64,000 nucleotides of DNA, from NCBI GenBank assembly GCA_026214975.1, contig CM047806.1, positions 102,743,345-102,807,344 on the forward strand, in the 5' to 3' direction. Positions 8,988-18,717 of the stretch are shown one piece after another (positions within the stretch are counted from its first letter, which is position 1; the number at the start of each line of letters is the position of its first letter). The notes under the pieces are model-generated. The model was not told the DNA's origin. It saw only the letters and a list, made by a program, of their open reading frames with translations, and made no database searches. Made by a program: the position numbers and the translations under genes. The stretch is from Gentiana macrophylla. Lineage: Eukaryota; Streptophyta; Magnoliopsida; Gentianales; Gentianaceae.

Positions 8988-11974
8988 TTACAAAACAGAG
9001 CCGAAATCTAAGAACCTCGGGCCGCATCTCTTCATTATGGACATTCTCTTCACGGAGGGGAATGGTGCAAAAGATCTCGACAAGATTGGTCTCCGACTCA
9101 AGAAGCTCGTCGACTTCTCACCAGGTCGCTCGATCTCGCCTTCTTCGCTCTCTCTCTCGCTTCGGCCAAGCGAACACGCTCCCTTAGATTCGTCTCTATC
9201 ACGGCGAGAGCCACCCAGTCCAGGATCACACTCGGGACATAGCGCTAAGCTCAACATCGAGAGAAGGGTATGCGGTCATGGAATTCTCTTAGATAATCGA
9301 GAGAAGGATGGGTGAGAATCCATTCCTCTAAAACATCAAGGTCGTGGGTACCATCTTCATGAGCCAGGACGCACTCGCGATGTGATAAAACCCTTGGTCA
9401 TATCCCATCATAAAGCCGCCATCGCTAGCCGGTCTTGGTGGCCTTCAACACTTGAGCCTAGATCCTTCGCTTGTTTCTCGCAGATCCGCACACGCTTTTT
9501 GCTCGGCCTCCCAATGAGCTTGAGCCGCGATTACTTTCGGCTTCATCTCTTCCATAGTGCGATCAACGAATTTACTCGCTCCACGAGATCGAGTTAACCT
9601 TATTTGCCTCGGCAAAATTTGTGCTCGATCGCTCGTTCTCCGCCTCGGCGCACTTAACCGCCCACGAAGACCAATGGACATCGCATTTGCGGCACCAAGA
9701 GCTTTACGGGTTTCGCTAGCTCTTTTCGACATCGGCGCCTCGGCTATGGTATTTCTATAATCATTGACGAATCTGCGCCAAGCCGCACTCAACCTAATGG
9801 AGGAAAATTAAAGCAATGGAATCAATATTGACTTGGGCAAAAATAACAGAGAAAAAGAATAAAAACAAAAGCAAGAAGAAGGTTTACCATGCTCACCGTG
9901 GCGCCATATAAGCCCCACAAATCATCAATACTCCCGAGAAAGGCACGGCGAGGATCAGTCTGATCCGCCATCACAACCCTATCCGCTATCCCGCGGCCTA
10001 TCTCCAGCTGGATGTCGCTAGGGATACCCCATCTAAAATGCCTCAACGGGGGCACATCAGCGATGCCCCTTGCGATTGTGCGTGCCTTGGGCAGGTCGAG
10101 AGGTTGTTGCCGCATAAACTCTTTATCCAACCCAAAGCGGCGGGCAACCTCTCAGGCCCAATAGGAACTCCAACGAAGGGCACCACTGCCTTCGTGGCCG
10201 CAGACGCAACCTCATCGGCCACAGTTTGCCTTGATCTCTGATTTTCTTTACCCTTATCGCCTGGATTTTTTAAGGAGGGACCTCCCGCAAGCCACTTTCA
10301 TCTCCCGCGGGCTCAATCTCTTCAACAGAGGCCCTCTTCTTCTTATCACCAGCAGGCGGCTTTGTAAGAGTGGTCTGCTTCATAGTCTTGCCCGCCGCGG
10401 TTTTTCTCTTTTACTGGCGGTGGGATGATTTTGCGACCTTAGCCCAGAGGCTCCGGCCGCCGACGTCTGCAAATCGACCATGGGAAGGGCTGTCTTAATC
10501 CCTTTTAGTTCAGCGGCCCTTTTCACCTCACCGACGGTCTTTTGCTTGGACAATTGGCTGCGACGAACTAATCTATCCATGGTACCTGCGGGGAACAAAT
10601 ATATATTAGCGACCAGAACATATGAAAAGAGACATATTATGAAAAGAAGCAAGAAGAATGCAAGTAAAAATCCTACTCGGTTGCGTGATATTAGGATAAC
10701 CGCCGCAGATTTCGCACTGAGAAGGCATGAACCTCCCATGGTGACACTCGCCGTACCAATCAGGATGGGTCGGCAACAAGTCGACTACAACTAAAGGTTC
10801 GCCGACACCGGCTCCAGGAAGTCCGGCCTGTATGAGATAGGGCTGAGCGACGTCAAGCAACAACCTCCAGTTAAATGCCCTAGCCTGAGGTTCATTTTTA
10901 CGGGTATAGCCCAGATCGTCTTTCAGCTCGGAGATAAACTCATCATCGTCAAATTGGGTTTTTATCTTATTCAAGTGATCGGTCTTGACTGAATTCTCCG
11001 CTAGCTTCTCAAACGGCCAGCCTACCCGGGACTCTACCTTCATACATCTTTTGTCCCAATCCGCCACCTTGTCGGGGAGATCAAATAACAAGCGGGGTCT
11101 ACCATGACTCGATCGACTACGCGGTTGGATTTGGCCGGCGCCGCCCTTCCGGGAGAAACTATAAAAATATAAGAGCACCGGCATCGACGGTTCGCGCCCG
11201 CTCAACCTACTGATTATGATAAAGGACATGACCACGCGAACAACTCCCAAACTCAGGTCGCAAGGCATCACTTTCAGCTCTTCCATAAAAGTAACAAAGA
11301 ATGGGTCAAAGGGAGGTCTGAGTCCGGCCGCAAAATGATCATAATGCAACCACAGATAATCTTGCTGGTCTCGGCCACAGGTCCATGACACGTTGGTCGC
11401 GCCCATGCTGACAAAGCGATAGTCCGCCGAGACATCATACGCCCTCAAAGCCGAAGTATAATCTTCTCGATCCTTAAACTCCCTCCATCGGGCTACAAGT
11501 TCACTATCCGCTCGTTTTTGCTCTGCGAGCTCATTTTCAACCGCAGCGGACCTTCTTTTGGGCGTCCTCTTCTTTTTTACGGGCTCCTCAGCGGCGGTTT
11601 TCTTTTTCACAACAATCTTTGGAGATTTTTTGGGCTTCTCCGATACCACAACGGTTTCCACGGCTTCCTTGATCTTGCCGCTACTTTTAGCGGCTCCAGG
11701 TTTTAAAACTCTCTCCATCCTGGTGAGGAGATTGCTTAGTGCCGTTTGGTCGTCATCTTCGACCTCGCCTCCCTGGCGCCCTCACCAATAAGCTGCGACC
11801 ACGGGTGGGTTCTATGTTAATGGGTCCAGGGTTTGGATTTTCTTCCATCTCCTCCTCGTCACCGCTAGAGCTAGCATCCTCCATGCTCACCTCCTCCTCC
11901 GACCCATAACCCGCGCGCCCTAGCCTCTTCGTCTGATTGTGTGTGCTCGATGACATTCGAAAAGAAAAGGGCAA
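8988..11974 (-). pseudogene. Tat1 antisense ORF (putative gypsy-type transposon protein), spliced
   Basis: This is the antisense gene carried between integrase and the 3' LTR in many Tat elements; its role is unknown. From 11974 it starts with a Ser/Glu-rich acidic segment, shifts frame near 11770, then runs in a 370-residue frame. A Lys-rich basic stretch (11690-11540) is followed by a domain like the Pfam 'putative gypsy type transposon' family, with HFAAGLRPPFDPFF and VVMSFIIISRLSGREPS (about 11350-11190), and later HHGRFMPSQCEIC. An intron fits at 10586-10700: donor after 10701, acceptor CCCCGCAG before 10585. It keeps the frame (CEICG to GTMDRLVRR). Further Lys- and Ala-rich, coiled-coil-like pieces continue at 10580-8988 with more shifts. 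Confidence 0.7.
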
Positions 11975-12550
11975 GGTGGATCAGTTTATCACCCGGACAT
12001 GGAAACCGGGTCGAGGTGAGAGCAATCACACCCCGACACCTCGCCCTTCCATCTTCCTTAAACAGATACAAAATTCCCAGAAAACCCCCAAATTCTCAGA
12101 AAAACCCTAAACTCAAACCAGAAAAGGCTTCAAACAACATGCATTCATACCTCTACTAAACAAACGACTACACTAAGCAATCAAAGCATACATGCATATA
12201 GGGGTATTTCTGGGTAAAAAAAAAAAGAGTATGAAATCGCAGAAGCACAGATGGGGCTCATGGTGTTCATCGGAGGAAATTGAAATTACAGAGGCAAAAT
12301 CGCAGGAGCTAAATCACGACATTCATGTCTCAAGCAAGAACAGACGGTAGTAAATGCATAAATCAATTCGGAAAACGATAAAAGAATGTTTAAATTCACA
12401 CACGATGGATGAGAAAAGAAGTAAAACGTTGATCTTGGATTGGAATAAGCACTCGTCGGAATCGCTTGCAATCGCGGAATTTCCTTGCTTTATCGCGGAG
12501 GGATTTATCGTAAGTGAAAGAGGAGAAAAGCGTAAGTGTTGGGGGGAACA

Positions 12551-12710
12551 TCTCTATTTATAGGAGGAAAAGAGAGGGGAAACGACGTTTGGGATTTTCA
12601 AAATTCAAACGTAATGATGGCAGGAACGGTTACCGATTTCTCTCCACCAATCAGAGCAAAGGACGGTTCAGCTCCAACCGCCGTGTCAGAGCACGTGGCT
12701 GACGTGACGT
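12551..12710 (-). promoter_or_regulatory. Candidate promoter for the Tat1 antisense ORF
   Basis: On the minus strand a good TATA box (CCTATAAATAGAGA, 12551-12564) lies about 580 bp upstream of the antisense start. About 130-150 bp upstream of the TATA is GACGTCACG-like sequence next to a perfect G-box (CACGTG, 12692-12697); the plus strand reads CACGTGGCTGACGTGACG. G-box and TGACG elements are known bZIP sites in plant promoters. Position and orientation suggest the antisense ORF has its own Pol II promoter; use is inferred. Confidence 0.5.
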
Positions 12711-12904
12711 TTCGTGTACCGATACATCCGTTTACATTTTCTAACCGTTCAAAATTTCTTCTGACGAGCATCACATCACGCGATATAAGCGACTTCAGCC
12801 GTATTACTATCTCCCAACATTATTTCAAACAGCAAGCATCGTCTATGCCCGCTTTGGCTTACACAATAAAACACCTTTTATAGAGCATTATCATTTAAAT
12901 AAGC

Positions 12905-13150
12905 CCGACAGAGCGTTGTCGGCGATCAATCGGTAATTCGCTACGCGATATTAACACTGGTTCAAGCCCGATAGAACATTATCGGCAATCAAGCCTGTTC
13001 GTTACAAATGCACAGCATATAGCTGGTGGTTTTCACCAACACTGGTTCAAGCCCGATAGAACATTATCGGCGATCAAGCCTGTTCGCTACAAATGCACAA
13101 AGATATCACTAGTGGTTTTCACCAACACCGGTTCAAGCTCGATAAAAAAA
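12905..13150 (+). repeat. Tandem repeats with conserved inverted motif in Tat1 U3
   Basis: An approximately 85-bp unit (CACTGGTTCAAGCCCGATAG...) is repeated about two and a half times, with a more diverged copy to the left. Each unit carries a stem: CCGACA-N6-TGTCGG at 12905-12922 and CCGATA-N6-TATCGG at 12968-12985 and 13053-13070. Both arms differ between the first and later units yet still pair. Confidence 0.7.
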
Positions 13151-13648
13151 GTGTCAAAAGCCTCTATCACTGGCGACACGAAGGAGCTCCACCAAAGGTT
13201 CTTCAAATTCTACTCTCCGCCTTGGCGGACACGCGAGCACGTAGTAGGGGCCATTGATATACCGGATTGGAATGGGGCCTGTTCATCCATATTGGGCCTA
13301 CAATCTTGGCCCGTCAACACAGATAATGGGCTTTTACCTCCGGCCGGCGCGCTAACAAGCATCTTCGGCCGCTAGCTACGAGCCGAGGCCTATCCGCCAA
13401 CAGTAAGCCGGATCATGTCCGTTAACGGTAAGACGGACTCATTCTCTCCACGTGATTCCACCCTATGCATAAAGGCACAAACGAGTCCGCTACTCAACCA
13501 TACTTCTCCGGACTCATTTGTCGCCATGCTTACCCAGCTGGCAACACTTTACACTAGATAGGACACTTGTATTGCATGCATGCTTAACTTAGCTATGTAT
13601 TCTAAGTTGTCTTATCAATGAACCAGTGAACCGACTTACTTTTTTAGC

Positions 13649-13658
13649 CTATATATAC
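13649..13658 (+). promoter_or_regulatory. TATA box of the Tat1 LTR
   Basis: CTATATATAC, about 230 bp before the LTR end, in the sense direction of gag-pol. Confidence 0.55.
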
Positions 13659-13880
13659 GGGATCACATTGTAAAGGAGGACTCTAAGAAAAAGCTTTAAC
13701 TATAAATCTAATACAAGCGTAAACTCGCCAACTTGTCGATGATTAACTTGTTCATCTTATAAACCGATCCAGCGACCTTGTTCTTACTCGCTACCCTAAC
13801 CACACCGGAGATATCATTCATATCAGCCTTATATCCTCAAGATAAACACTGTTACCGCAAATCTGGTGTTCCACGCAACA

Positions 13881-15334
13881 TCAGTTACAAATTGTGGTCA
13901 TAAATAAATATGAGTACTATTTAATAATCGGACAATCATAAGACTTGATTTTGTTTATATAAATTATTTCGGATACGATTGTCAAAAGTACGCATAATTT
14001 GGTAATATGAAAAAAGTATAAATACGAGCTCGACTAATTCATTTTTAAAGGAGTTGAGTTGGAACTAATTTATTGTTCGTTTAACAAATGAACGATCATG
14101 AACATGCTTGTGTGTCAAACCATCGATACTCGACTCGACTCAACTCGGGTAGTTAATAGCACAATCTTCAACCTTTTATTTTTCTTCTTCATCATCTACC
14201 TTGAACTCCACCAAACTCATTTTCAAAAAGCATTTTTAAACATTGGCATTAAACAAATGCGATCTTCACTTTTTTTTTTTTTCATTTAAACCAAACACAA
14301 AAAAAAAAAAAAATCTATAGATTTCAAATTGGCCGGAGAAGTTCGCCGGAGAAGAGGAGCATCATCGTAAAAAGTGCAAAGATGATCGGTAGAGGGTAAA
14401 ACGAGTCAAACTTTCAACCAAAACACGTAAGTGACGATGGTTTATTGTTATTATTTGATTTCGAATGGTATTTGGTAGGAAAATTACAGATTTGACGCAT
14501 TTTTCCAAAAAAAAAAATCGGCAAGATTGTAACCGGTCTACGGGAGGGTGAGGAAGAAGGTCGGGCTTAAAACGTCAGCCACTCTGACGTTGGTTTGTTC
14601 GTCTGAACTATAGATTTAATGACGTTACACAGTATATGGGAAAACATGTGTTATACCCGTAACGTCAAGACCATCGACGTTCAGATGCAATTCCAACATC
14701 AATGGTGCTGACGCTACAGAGGTTTATATGTTAATTGTTGGAACGTCAACCAAGACGACATTTATGTTGTATTTACAACGCCGAGCGACCGTCATTCTGT
14801 AAGCGAAACCAAAATTTGTTCTGTCTCTTTACGTCGGTAATCCTGACGTTGTAAAGGCCTTTCCAACGTCAATTGATGTGACGTTTTAGTCATAAGTGGG
14901 CTGAAACGAATGTAACGCAAAGATTGAAGAACATGATGACGTGTCTCGTATTGTATGTGTGATTGACTTGAATTGTGTTAGTGTGTGATTGACCGTATGT
15001 ATGAGAGAATTTTGGCGATGTAAGTGTTAGTTTTAAACGATCAGACAAGAGTGCAGGTCCCCCCTCACTTTGGGAAACTTAAAAATATATATCCGAAAAG
15101 TAAAAATAAAAAATAAAAATCCAAAAAATATGCTTGAAATGATAACATTCAAGGATAGTTTTCAAATATTAAACATTCAGGGGCATACCACACAAAGATA
15201 TTACTTTTTGGACATATACTTTCAAGTTTTTTTCTTTCTTTTTTTCTGAAGGGCAAAAACCATTAAAGCAGTGATGTACAGAATTGATGGAGATAGAAAA
15301 CCGAGCCCTCGACTTAAAGCGGTTAATGTTACGA
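13881..15334. other. Intergenic region with no gene; IES6 3' flank
   Basis: No coding region is recognisable on either strand. 13881-14560 is AT-rich with poly-A and poly-T runs near 14270-14310 and 14505. 14572-14884 holds the spaced inverted motif array listed next. 15100-15334 would include the 3' UTR of the minus-strand IES6 gene. Confidence 0.5.
14572..14884. repeat. Array of ACGTC-N9-GACGT inverted motifs
   Basis: Four copies have exactly nine bases between ACGTC and GACGT: 14572-14590, 14662-14680, 14831-14849 and 14866-14884. Two more (14696-14714 and 14743-14761) keep the nine-base spacing with one or two arm changes. The spacers differ. Arrays of short, spaced, partly palindromic sites are typical of subterminal regions of CACTA-type DNA transposons, where they bind the transposase, so this may be the relic end of such an element. 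I found no convincing CACTA terminus beside it. Confidence 0.6.
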
Positions 15335-17823
15335 CTATTTGAGAACAACTGCTGCATTTCTAAGGGCCAAATACCTCTGGACATAATCATTTGGAAGAGA
15401 CCTTATCATCTTGAACACTTCTGCATTAGCATACCGGAGTTTCGTCCTTGGATCAAGATAAGGTGCCTGCAAAAGTACATTGTTTTTCAAGTCTGTAAAC
15501 TCATCAAATGCATGAGGAAAACTCCAAGACAGAAATGTCACTGTACCAAACACTTGCATAAGTGAAACACATCAGTTTTCTCTGTTTTACATAATCTGGA
15601 TACGAGTGAAACACATCAAGAACTCAACAATGCAATATTTTTAATAGAGAATCAAAGGAGGGTAAACAAAAGTCATACAAAAAGAAATAACAATCTGGTA
15701 AGCGACCTGTGTACACTGCACACACATTAAAAGAAGATGATGCCAGCCACATCTTTAGGAAGAAGAAAGTAGCTGAAAGAAATAGGACCCAGGAAAGGAA
15801 GGAGGGATGTGGGCGAAAACGATATACAGTATAATGTCGATAAATGAATACCCTCAGGACCAGAAATAAAAATATTCGTTTAGCAAGGTTATTCATTTAT
15901 CGAACATTATTTTAAGCCCTTTTGCCCAAGTCGGGACCTGAGAAAATTATTCATTTATCGAGGTTATACTGTATGTGTGCAAAATCAACTTAGAATCCAT
16001 GCATGAAGCATCACGCTAACGTAGGGTACGTACGAGGGATGGACCATTTAGACCTAAGACATATTCATACAACCTTACCTCACATTTCTATAACTTCCTA
16101 TTTTTTCCAGTTAGCCACCGTGACATCTCATCCTACGGCAAATGCTTTAAATTTTGAGCCAAAAAATTACCGACAACTAAAGAACTGAACAGTTATATTC
16201 GAACAATACCATTGACAAAATATAACATAACTTTGAACAGAATCTTATTGTCCATAGTAAAATACGATAAGGAGTCTACACTTGTTTCTGATCACTAAAA
16301 GAGAGAATCCTCAGATCAACTGACAAAACACTTCCAAATTACGAGTAAATACATTACTTGAGTTACTTAATTCAGAAGACTATGCATGTAAAAGTACACC
16401 GGTACATCCGTGAACAGAGACTAGAAGTGTTTTCTAACATATTTATTTGCAAGCAACCCAAATCCTGTAAAAGTACACCGGCACATTAGATACAAATCCT
16501 GTAGGTTGTGATGGCTGACAAAAACTAGAATGCAGAAAACGAAAAAAGGAATGTATGTGTTTGCATTTTGCAAGCAACCCAACGGGCATAATTCCAAGAG
16601 ACTTACGCTACTAAGTAATGTAGATCCAAATTATTGTTAGTCAGGAAAATTATTGCCTACCATTTACCACAACGGTTACAAACTGAATCAAAACATTAGG
16701 AATGTAAACTCTCTTAAAATCTATAGCAACTAAGATATATCACAACAGCAGTATTACCTTGCAGAACAAAATAAAAGAAGGTATGGCACATATACTGCTA
16801 AGTGCCAAAGAATCTATTGAAAGAAGACAGATAAATTAGGGATGTTTTTACACAATACCTCAAAGCCCGTAATATCACAAATTCTTCTTGAAGGACGTAT
16901 GGAGGGAGGTGACTCAATGCTAACATCTGTAAATAAATAAAAGAAAGAGAAAAGCCAAATAGCATAGTTAGATCCTCAAAAGCAGTAGGACAAGTAAATC
17001 CCCAAATTCAGGCCAACCATATTCACATCATCGTATCTAGAAATAAGCCTAGGTTGATTAAGGCAAACCGAAATATTGAATTAGCTGTAACCGTTTATTC
17101 AACAAGGTACCTGCAATATAAAGCCAAAACACGCAACACAACAACCTTTTTCAACAGAAACGACATGAGGCGTAGACTATGCATCATTTAACTCGTAGAT
17201 TATTTTTGCATACAAGTATACAAGGAGGTTTAAACCTTTAATAAGGAAGGTTCAGCACTATTACCACCCATTGGCATAGGCAACACAACCATTAGATTGT
17301 TTTGCAAATCCAACACTGAAAAATGAATATGTTTTGCAAATCCAACACTGAAAATCTCAACACATCAATATCGTGGTGTGGCAATTTTGTTAAAACATAG
17401 CATAGCAGAACGATTAATTTGATTATTAACCCTACAAACGTGTAATTAATTCACTACTGGGAGTTACAATATTCCTAAATCAGTAGCATAAACTAAAACA
17501 GTAAAAATGAATTCGTCAATGAAAAGAGTTGGAATAAAAAGAAACAATATTTCAACGAACTTCATAATAAAACCCAACGAAATTCTCAAAAATAATTGAA
17601 CCATGAAAGAAGGAAAATTAAAAAGGTAGAGAATTTGTGAAGAACTGACAATTGGGCTCGTTGGGGGATAATTCTGGTAATTCTCGGCAGGGAGTAGCTG
17701 CTTAAGATGCTTCCAATGGCGACCACGAGCTTGACCCTTGGGATACTTTTCATACATCTGAATCTTCTTGAATTTCAGGTGCGTCGGCAACACAATCTCC
17801 CCTTCTACCACTTCCGCCTCCAT
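15335..17823 (-). CDS. IES6: INO80 chromatin-remodelling complex subunit, IES6/INO80C-like (three coding exons, one frameshift)
   Basis: This small nuclear protein of the INO80 remodelling complex should be about 124 residues. Exon 1 (17650-17823) begins [13 protein letters not shown] and has the highly conserved [20 protein letters not shown]. Exon 2 (16859-16926) encodes VSIESPPS and [10 protein letters not shown]. Exon 3 (15335-15466) encodes [19 protein letters not shown], then [18 protein letters not shown], and ends with TAG. Exons 2 and 3 form the YL1_C-type domain (C-x2-TG-x2-A-x-Y-x-DP). Splice sites are GT/AG; introns are 723 and 1392 bp. Exon 1 has five C where six are needed (TATCCCCCAACGAG, about 17665-17675), so exon 2 is out of frame: an indel error or a real lesion. 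The upstream in-frame ATG at 17838 is possible, but homologues start at 17823. Confidence 0.88.
15827..15971. mobile_element. Emigrant/pogo-like MITE in IES6 intron 2
   Basis: This 145-bp element has terminal inverted repeats of about 24 bp. The left end is CAGTATAATGTCGATAAATG; the right end is its near-perfect reverse complement (CATTTATCGAGGTTATACTG). It is flanked by the dinucleotide TA on both sides (15825-15826 and 15972-15973), the expected Tc1/mariner target duplication. The termini closely resemble those of Emigrant/Lemi1-type pogo elements (CAGTAAAACCTCTATAAATT). It has no coding capacity. An internal copy of the terminal motif occurs at about 15887-15902. Confidence 0.85.
17298..17354. 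repeat. Short direct duplication in IES6 intron 1
   Basis: A 25-base string starting TGTTTTGCAAATCCAACACT occurs twice, at 17298-17322 and 17330-17354, separated by seven bases. Probably replication slippage. Confidence 0.75.
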
Positions 17824-18717
17824 TGCCCGACTGAACACAAGTCTTTAACAACAAAAATTGACGCGAAAGATATTAACCATCGATGGACACAGAGAGAAAA
17901 GAAAATAAAAATAAAAAGGGATGAAATTATGAGGGATTTGAATTATGAAATCAATTTTGGATCATTTTTTTTCTTTTCTTTTTAGGACCCTTTATTATTT
18001 TTTTTCACTTCATTTTTTCTAGGGCATGTGTTTAAGAATGGTGCCAATAAAAAGTTTTTGCAATATGGTTTTGAACAAGTTCTTTGCGCTAAAAACTCTC
18101 ATCACACATTTACATCTAAGTTGCCCAAAATGCCCCTGAATCCCAAATTCCCCCCAAATCCTAATTCCACCTTCTAACCCTAAAATCCAATTCAGAATTA
18201 TAATTGAGGATTTAACCCGACCCGGTCCCTTTAAATTCCGAAAATACCTCTGATTTTTCCCCCAAAATCCCCAATCCCCAACCCTAATTTAACCCGCCGT
18301 TATATATGATGAAAATCCGAAAAAACCTCCATTTCACCCGCCTTTCACTTCTTTTCACACACCCTATCTTCTCGGCCAGAAGAAGATAGCAAGTTTGAGT
18401 TGACGACATCTCGGGTTGATATCATTATATGAAAGTACATTGAAGGTGAAAGCGAAGCGAGGCGGCGACATCAAGAACGTGGACGACGAAACAACAATAC
18501 TTAGCAAACAAAGAAGGTATTTATGTTGATTTAACGATTTTTAATTGCGTGGGCTGTCATTGTTCTTCGAATTAGCAAAACAAAGAAGTTGAATTAATAA
18601 TTGAGAAACAGGGCCTTTAAAATGCAGTCATGTTCTTTTTTAATCCTTAATATAATCGTAATCGTTGTATTGAATTGAAGTAAAGCAGGAAGACTGTGAA
18701 GAAGTTGTTGGTGCGTG
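17824..18717. other. Divergent 5' flanks of IES6 (-) and the MULE gene (+)
   Basis: There is no ORF with a recognisable domain. On the plus strand two AACCCTAA strings (18176-18183, 18281-18288) resemble plant telo-boxes found in promoters of housekeeping genes. A TATA-like TTATATATG lies at about 18300 on the plus strand, 410 bp before the MULE start. A GT-AG pair (AAGAAG|GTATTT near 18515 and AAAGCAG|GAAG near 18688) could mark an intron in the MULE 5' UTR. I could not place the MULE left terminal inverted repeat. Confidence 0.4.

Larger units (their letters stand above)
3470..13880 (+). mobile_element. Tat-lineage Ty3/gypsy retrotransposon Tat1, decayed, 5' end outside or lost
   Basis: Remnants occur in the order gag, protease, RT, RNase H, additional (archaeal-type) RNase H, integrase, then an antisense ORF and the 3' LTR. 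The second RNase H and the large antisense ORF after integrase are hallmarks of the Tat clade (Retand-like elements). Almost every domain is broken by frameshifts, so it is an old copy. Its 5' part is displaced left by A1. Tat2 (37297-47397) is a related element with the same gene order. Confidence 0.8.
12538..13880 (+). repeat. 3' LTR of Tat1 (left boundary provisional)
   Basis: The right end is set by GCAACA at 13875-13880. A left end at TGTTGGGGGG (12538), after a purine-rich stretch (GAAAGAGGAGAAAAGCG), would give matching TGTTG...CAACA termini and a length of 1343 bp. The 5' LTR is outside the window, so this cannot be confirmed by pairing. The plus-strand TATA at 13649 and the tandem repeats upstream of it fit a U3 region. 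Confidence 0.5.

Noticed and set aside
15624..15896. Minus-strand 90-residue frame within IES6 intron 2
   Set aside because: It overlaps the MITE and has no homology to IES6; the exon structure is complete without it.
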